This document shows, piece by piece, positions 6,234 to 7,253 of a DNA stretch of 7,253 nucleotides. Numbering within the stretch: the stretch's first letter is position 1; each line of letters starts with the position of its first letter. Origin of the DNA: an uncultured Brachyspira sp. (lineage in GTDB: Bacteria > Spirochaetota > Brachyspiria > Brachyspirales > Brachyspiraceae); contig NZ_CASEGO010000132.1 of NCBI RefSeq assembly GCF_949287625.1, positions 1 to 7,253 on the forward strand, written 5' to 3'. The notes under the pieces were generated by a model. It saw only the letters and a program-made list of their open reading frames with translations, ran no database searches and was not told the DNA's origin. The translations under genes were made by a program, and so were the position numbers.

Positions 6234-6240
6234 AATGATG

Positions 6241-6271
6241 TTTTATTTATTATAATAATTAATAAATAAAA
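6241..6271. repeat. AT-only perfect inverted repeat
   Basis: TTTTATTTATTA (6241-6252) and TAATAAATAAAA (6260-6271) are perfect 12-base inverted arms around a 7-base spacer. It sits between the small ORF and the terminator. Being pure A/T in AT-rich DNA it may be chance; if transcribed it would form a weak hairpin just before the terminator stem. Confidence 0.45.
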
Positions 6272-6306
6272 TAATTTTCTAAATATAATACTTAATAATA
6301 AAAAAA

Positions 6307-6402
6307 TTATATATTTTTATTCTTTCTTATTACTATAGTAGCCTGCTCTTTATATTTAGATATTAGGCTTTTGAGATCTTTTTTCTCTTCTTTTTTTTCC
6401 AT
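6307..6402 (-). CDS. Small protein of 31 residues, function unknown
   Basis: A 31-codon ORF from ATG 6402 to TAA 6307. The product starts MEKKEEKKDLKSLISKYK and ends RKNKNI. It is very lysine-rich, soluble-looking, with a charged N-terminal half likely to be helical and a short hydrophobic strand ATIVI (22-26) before the basic tail. No signal peptide or membrane helix. The case for it being real is the ribosome site: AAGGAGGA ends eight bases before the ATG, by far the best Shine-Dalgarno in the window. It starts 37 bp after the stop of the secreted-protein gene, on the same strand, before a strong terminator, so the two probably share a transcript. I do not recognise a family. Its lysine-rich composition could fit binding to nucleic acid or ribosomes, but that is a guess. 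Confidence 0.65.
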   Translation of the reverse strand: MEKKEEKKDLKSLISKYKEQATIVIRKNKNI

Positions 6403-6410
6403 TATTTAAT

Positions 6411-6418
6411 TCCTCCTT
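6411..6418 (-). promoter_or_regulatory. Near-perfect Shine-Dalgarno of the 31-residue ORF
   Basis: On the - strand AAGGAGGA (6418-6411) lies eight bases from ATG 6402. It contains the full AAGGAGG complement of the 16S rRNA 3' end, while the other genes here use shorter sites such as AAGGAAG or GGAA. This is the main reason to accept the small ORF. Confidence 0.75.
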
Positions 6419-6439
6419 GAATAATGAATAATGTTTATT

Positions 6440-7030
6440 TTAGAAGCTGCCGTCTCTCCATACTTTAAAGTCTGGATAGTCTAATTTTTGAGAATTATCT
6501 TCATACCATTTGCAAACGGCGGCTGACATATTGATTACATAAAAATTAAACTCTGTTTTCCAGCCGTCATTTTTAAAGTCGGCAAAAGAAGGTATAAACT
6601 TATTGTTAATAGTTTCATAAATATTTTTCTGAGCTGATTCTGTAGGGATATTATTATCTTTTATTGCTATTCTTAATATTAAGTGAATAGACATACAAGA
6701 AAGTGTTGAAGTAAGCCTGCTGTATTCATCAAACATTTGATCTTTTGATGAGTTTTCTGTGATAGTATCCATCCACATTTTTATAATATTTCCTAAAGCC
6801 TCTAATTGTTCTGGGGAGGCATTTTTATTCATAATGATAGCAGCATAATTTTCTGCAAGCTGCATAAAAGTCATAGTTGAGTTTTCATCTGAAATAGATA
6901 TATCGGCTATATCTTCTATCTGCATTGAGTTTATCATAGACATAATTGAACTATCTTCGGCATTTGCTTTGATATTTATTGATATAAAAATCATAAAAAC
7001 AAATAATAAATATACAAAACTTTTTTTCAT
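6440..7030 (-). CDS. Secreted or periplasmic protein of unknown function
   Basis: A 196-residue protein with a clear Sec signal peptide: MKKS, then a hydrophobic stretch (about residues 5-20, YLLFVFMIFISI), then KANA before EDSS, predicting signal peptidase I cleavage after residue 24. There is no lipobox cysteine. The mature part of about 172 residues looks helical and soluble, rich in Asp, Asn, Met and Ile, with two cysteines (in TLSCMS and AAVCKW) that could form a disulfide in the periplasm. It ends FKVWRDGSF. I recognise no domain. An in-frame ATG at 7045 would add five residues in front of MKKS. I chose 7030 because it gives a textbook signal peptide with GGAA ten bases upstream; the earlier ATG has no Shine-Dalgarno. 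It is followed by the 31-codon ORF and then a terminator. Confidence 0.75.
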   Translation of the reverse strand: MKKSFVYLLFVFMIFISINIKANAEDSSIMSMINSMQIEDIADISISDENSTMTFMQLAENYAAIIMNKNASPEQLEALGNIIKMWMDTITENSSKDQMFDEYSRLTSTLSCMSIHLILRIAIKDNNIPTESAQKNIYETINNKFIPSFADFKNDGWKTEFNFYVINMSAAVCKWYEDNSQKLDYPDFKVWRDGSF

Positions 7031-7062
7031 AAAATATATTTCCATTTATAATTTTGTTTTAT

Positions 7063-7090
7063 TTATTATCGTCATCAATTAATTTGTCAA
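7063..7090 (-). promoter_or_regulatory. Probable promoter of the secreted-protein gene
   Basis: On the - strand a perfect TTGACA (7090-7085) is followed after 16 bases by TAATAA (7068-7063), a weak -10. It lies 33 bp before ATG 7030. The -35 is convincing; the exact -10 is uncertain because the region is nearly all A/T. Confidence 0.45.
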
Positions 7091-7195
7091 TACACTTATT
7101 TTTGATAAAGATTAAATTGGCTGATTTTATATAAAATATATTTGTTTTAATGCATTATTTGTTTAAGAGCCATAGATATTGCACAGTTTTAGTTT

Positions 7196-7253
7196 AAAAA
7201 AAGGAGGTATTCCTTATAATTTAAATTATCACAACAAACAAAAAGGAATACCT
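7196..7253 (-). terminator. Inverted repeat with T-run at the window edge, probable - strand terminator
   Basis: AGGTATTCCTT (7205-7215) and AAGGAATACCT (7243-7253) are perfect 11-base inverted arms with a 27-base loop. On the - strand the second arm is followed by CC and seven T (7202-7196), so it would end transcription of a - strand gene lying to the right of the window. The loop holds the palindrome ATAATTTAAATTAT. The repeat reaches the last base of the window, so the stem may be longer and a mobile-element end cannot be excluded. Confidence 0.55.

Noticed and set aside
7031..7045. Earlier ATG at 7045 for the secreted protein
   Set aside because: It puts MEIYF before a textbook MKKS signal peptide and lacks a ribosome site, while its own ATGGAA region supplies GGAA for ATG 7030.

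Overview
The window looks like a piece of a spirochaete chromosome, most likely Brachyspira. This is an inference from the very AT-rich base composition, the A/T-ending codons, the methyl-accepting chemotaxis protein tail, the TPR protein, the CysRS sequence and a GC-rich intergenic repeat block that stands out from everything around it. No database search was possible. No tRNA, rRNA, CRISPR array or recognisable transposase is present.

Layout: (1) 1-413, + strand: the 3' end of a chemotaxis receptor gene. An exact 29-bp tandem duplication shifts its frame, so the last 28 residues are lost. A hairpin terminator at 442-474 follows and can serve both strands. (2) 501-1175, - strand: a short, divergent RsmI-type (tetrapyrrole-methylase fold) SAM methyltransferase with a near-consensus promoter. 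(3) 1176-1606: a gene-free stretch with a GC-rich, hairpin-forming repeat block, flanked by two identical 24-bp copies of the methyltransferase promoter core. This suggests an insertion or segmental duplication of 362 bp. (4) 1607-2485, - strand: a TPR protein. (5) 2644-3795, + strand: an iron-containing alcohol dehydrogenase homologue whose metal-binding and dinucleotide-binding motifs are eroded. (6) 3792-4655 and 4687-6102, - strand: a DEDD-type RNase H-like exonuclease (YprB-like) behind cysS, 31 bp apart and probably one operon in the order cysS then exonuclease. The exonuclease and the dehydrogenase homologue converge and overlap by 4 bp at their stop codons. (7) 6307-7030, - strand: a secreted protein of unknown function followed by a 31-codon ORF with a near-perfect Shine-Dalgarno, closed by a strong terminator at 6195-6233. 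(8) 7196-7253: an inverted repeat with a T-run on the - strand, probably the terminator of a - strand gene beyond the window.

Functionally this is mixed chromosomal territory: chemotaxis, a probable rRNA-type methyltransferase, translation (CysRS) and nucleic-acid processing, plus lineage-type unknowns. I see no multi-gene defence or mobile system. The most notable items are the degenerate dehydrogenase, the frameshifted receptor, the repeat block with duplicated and back-to-back promoters, and the unannotated small protein.
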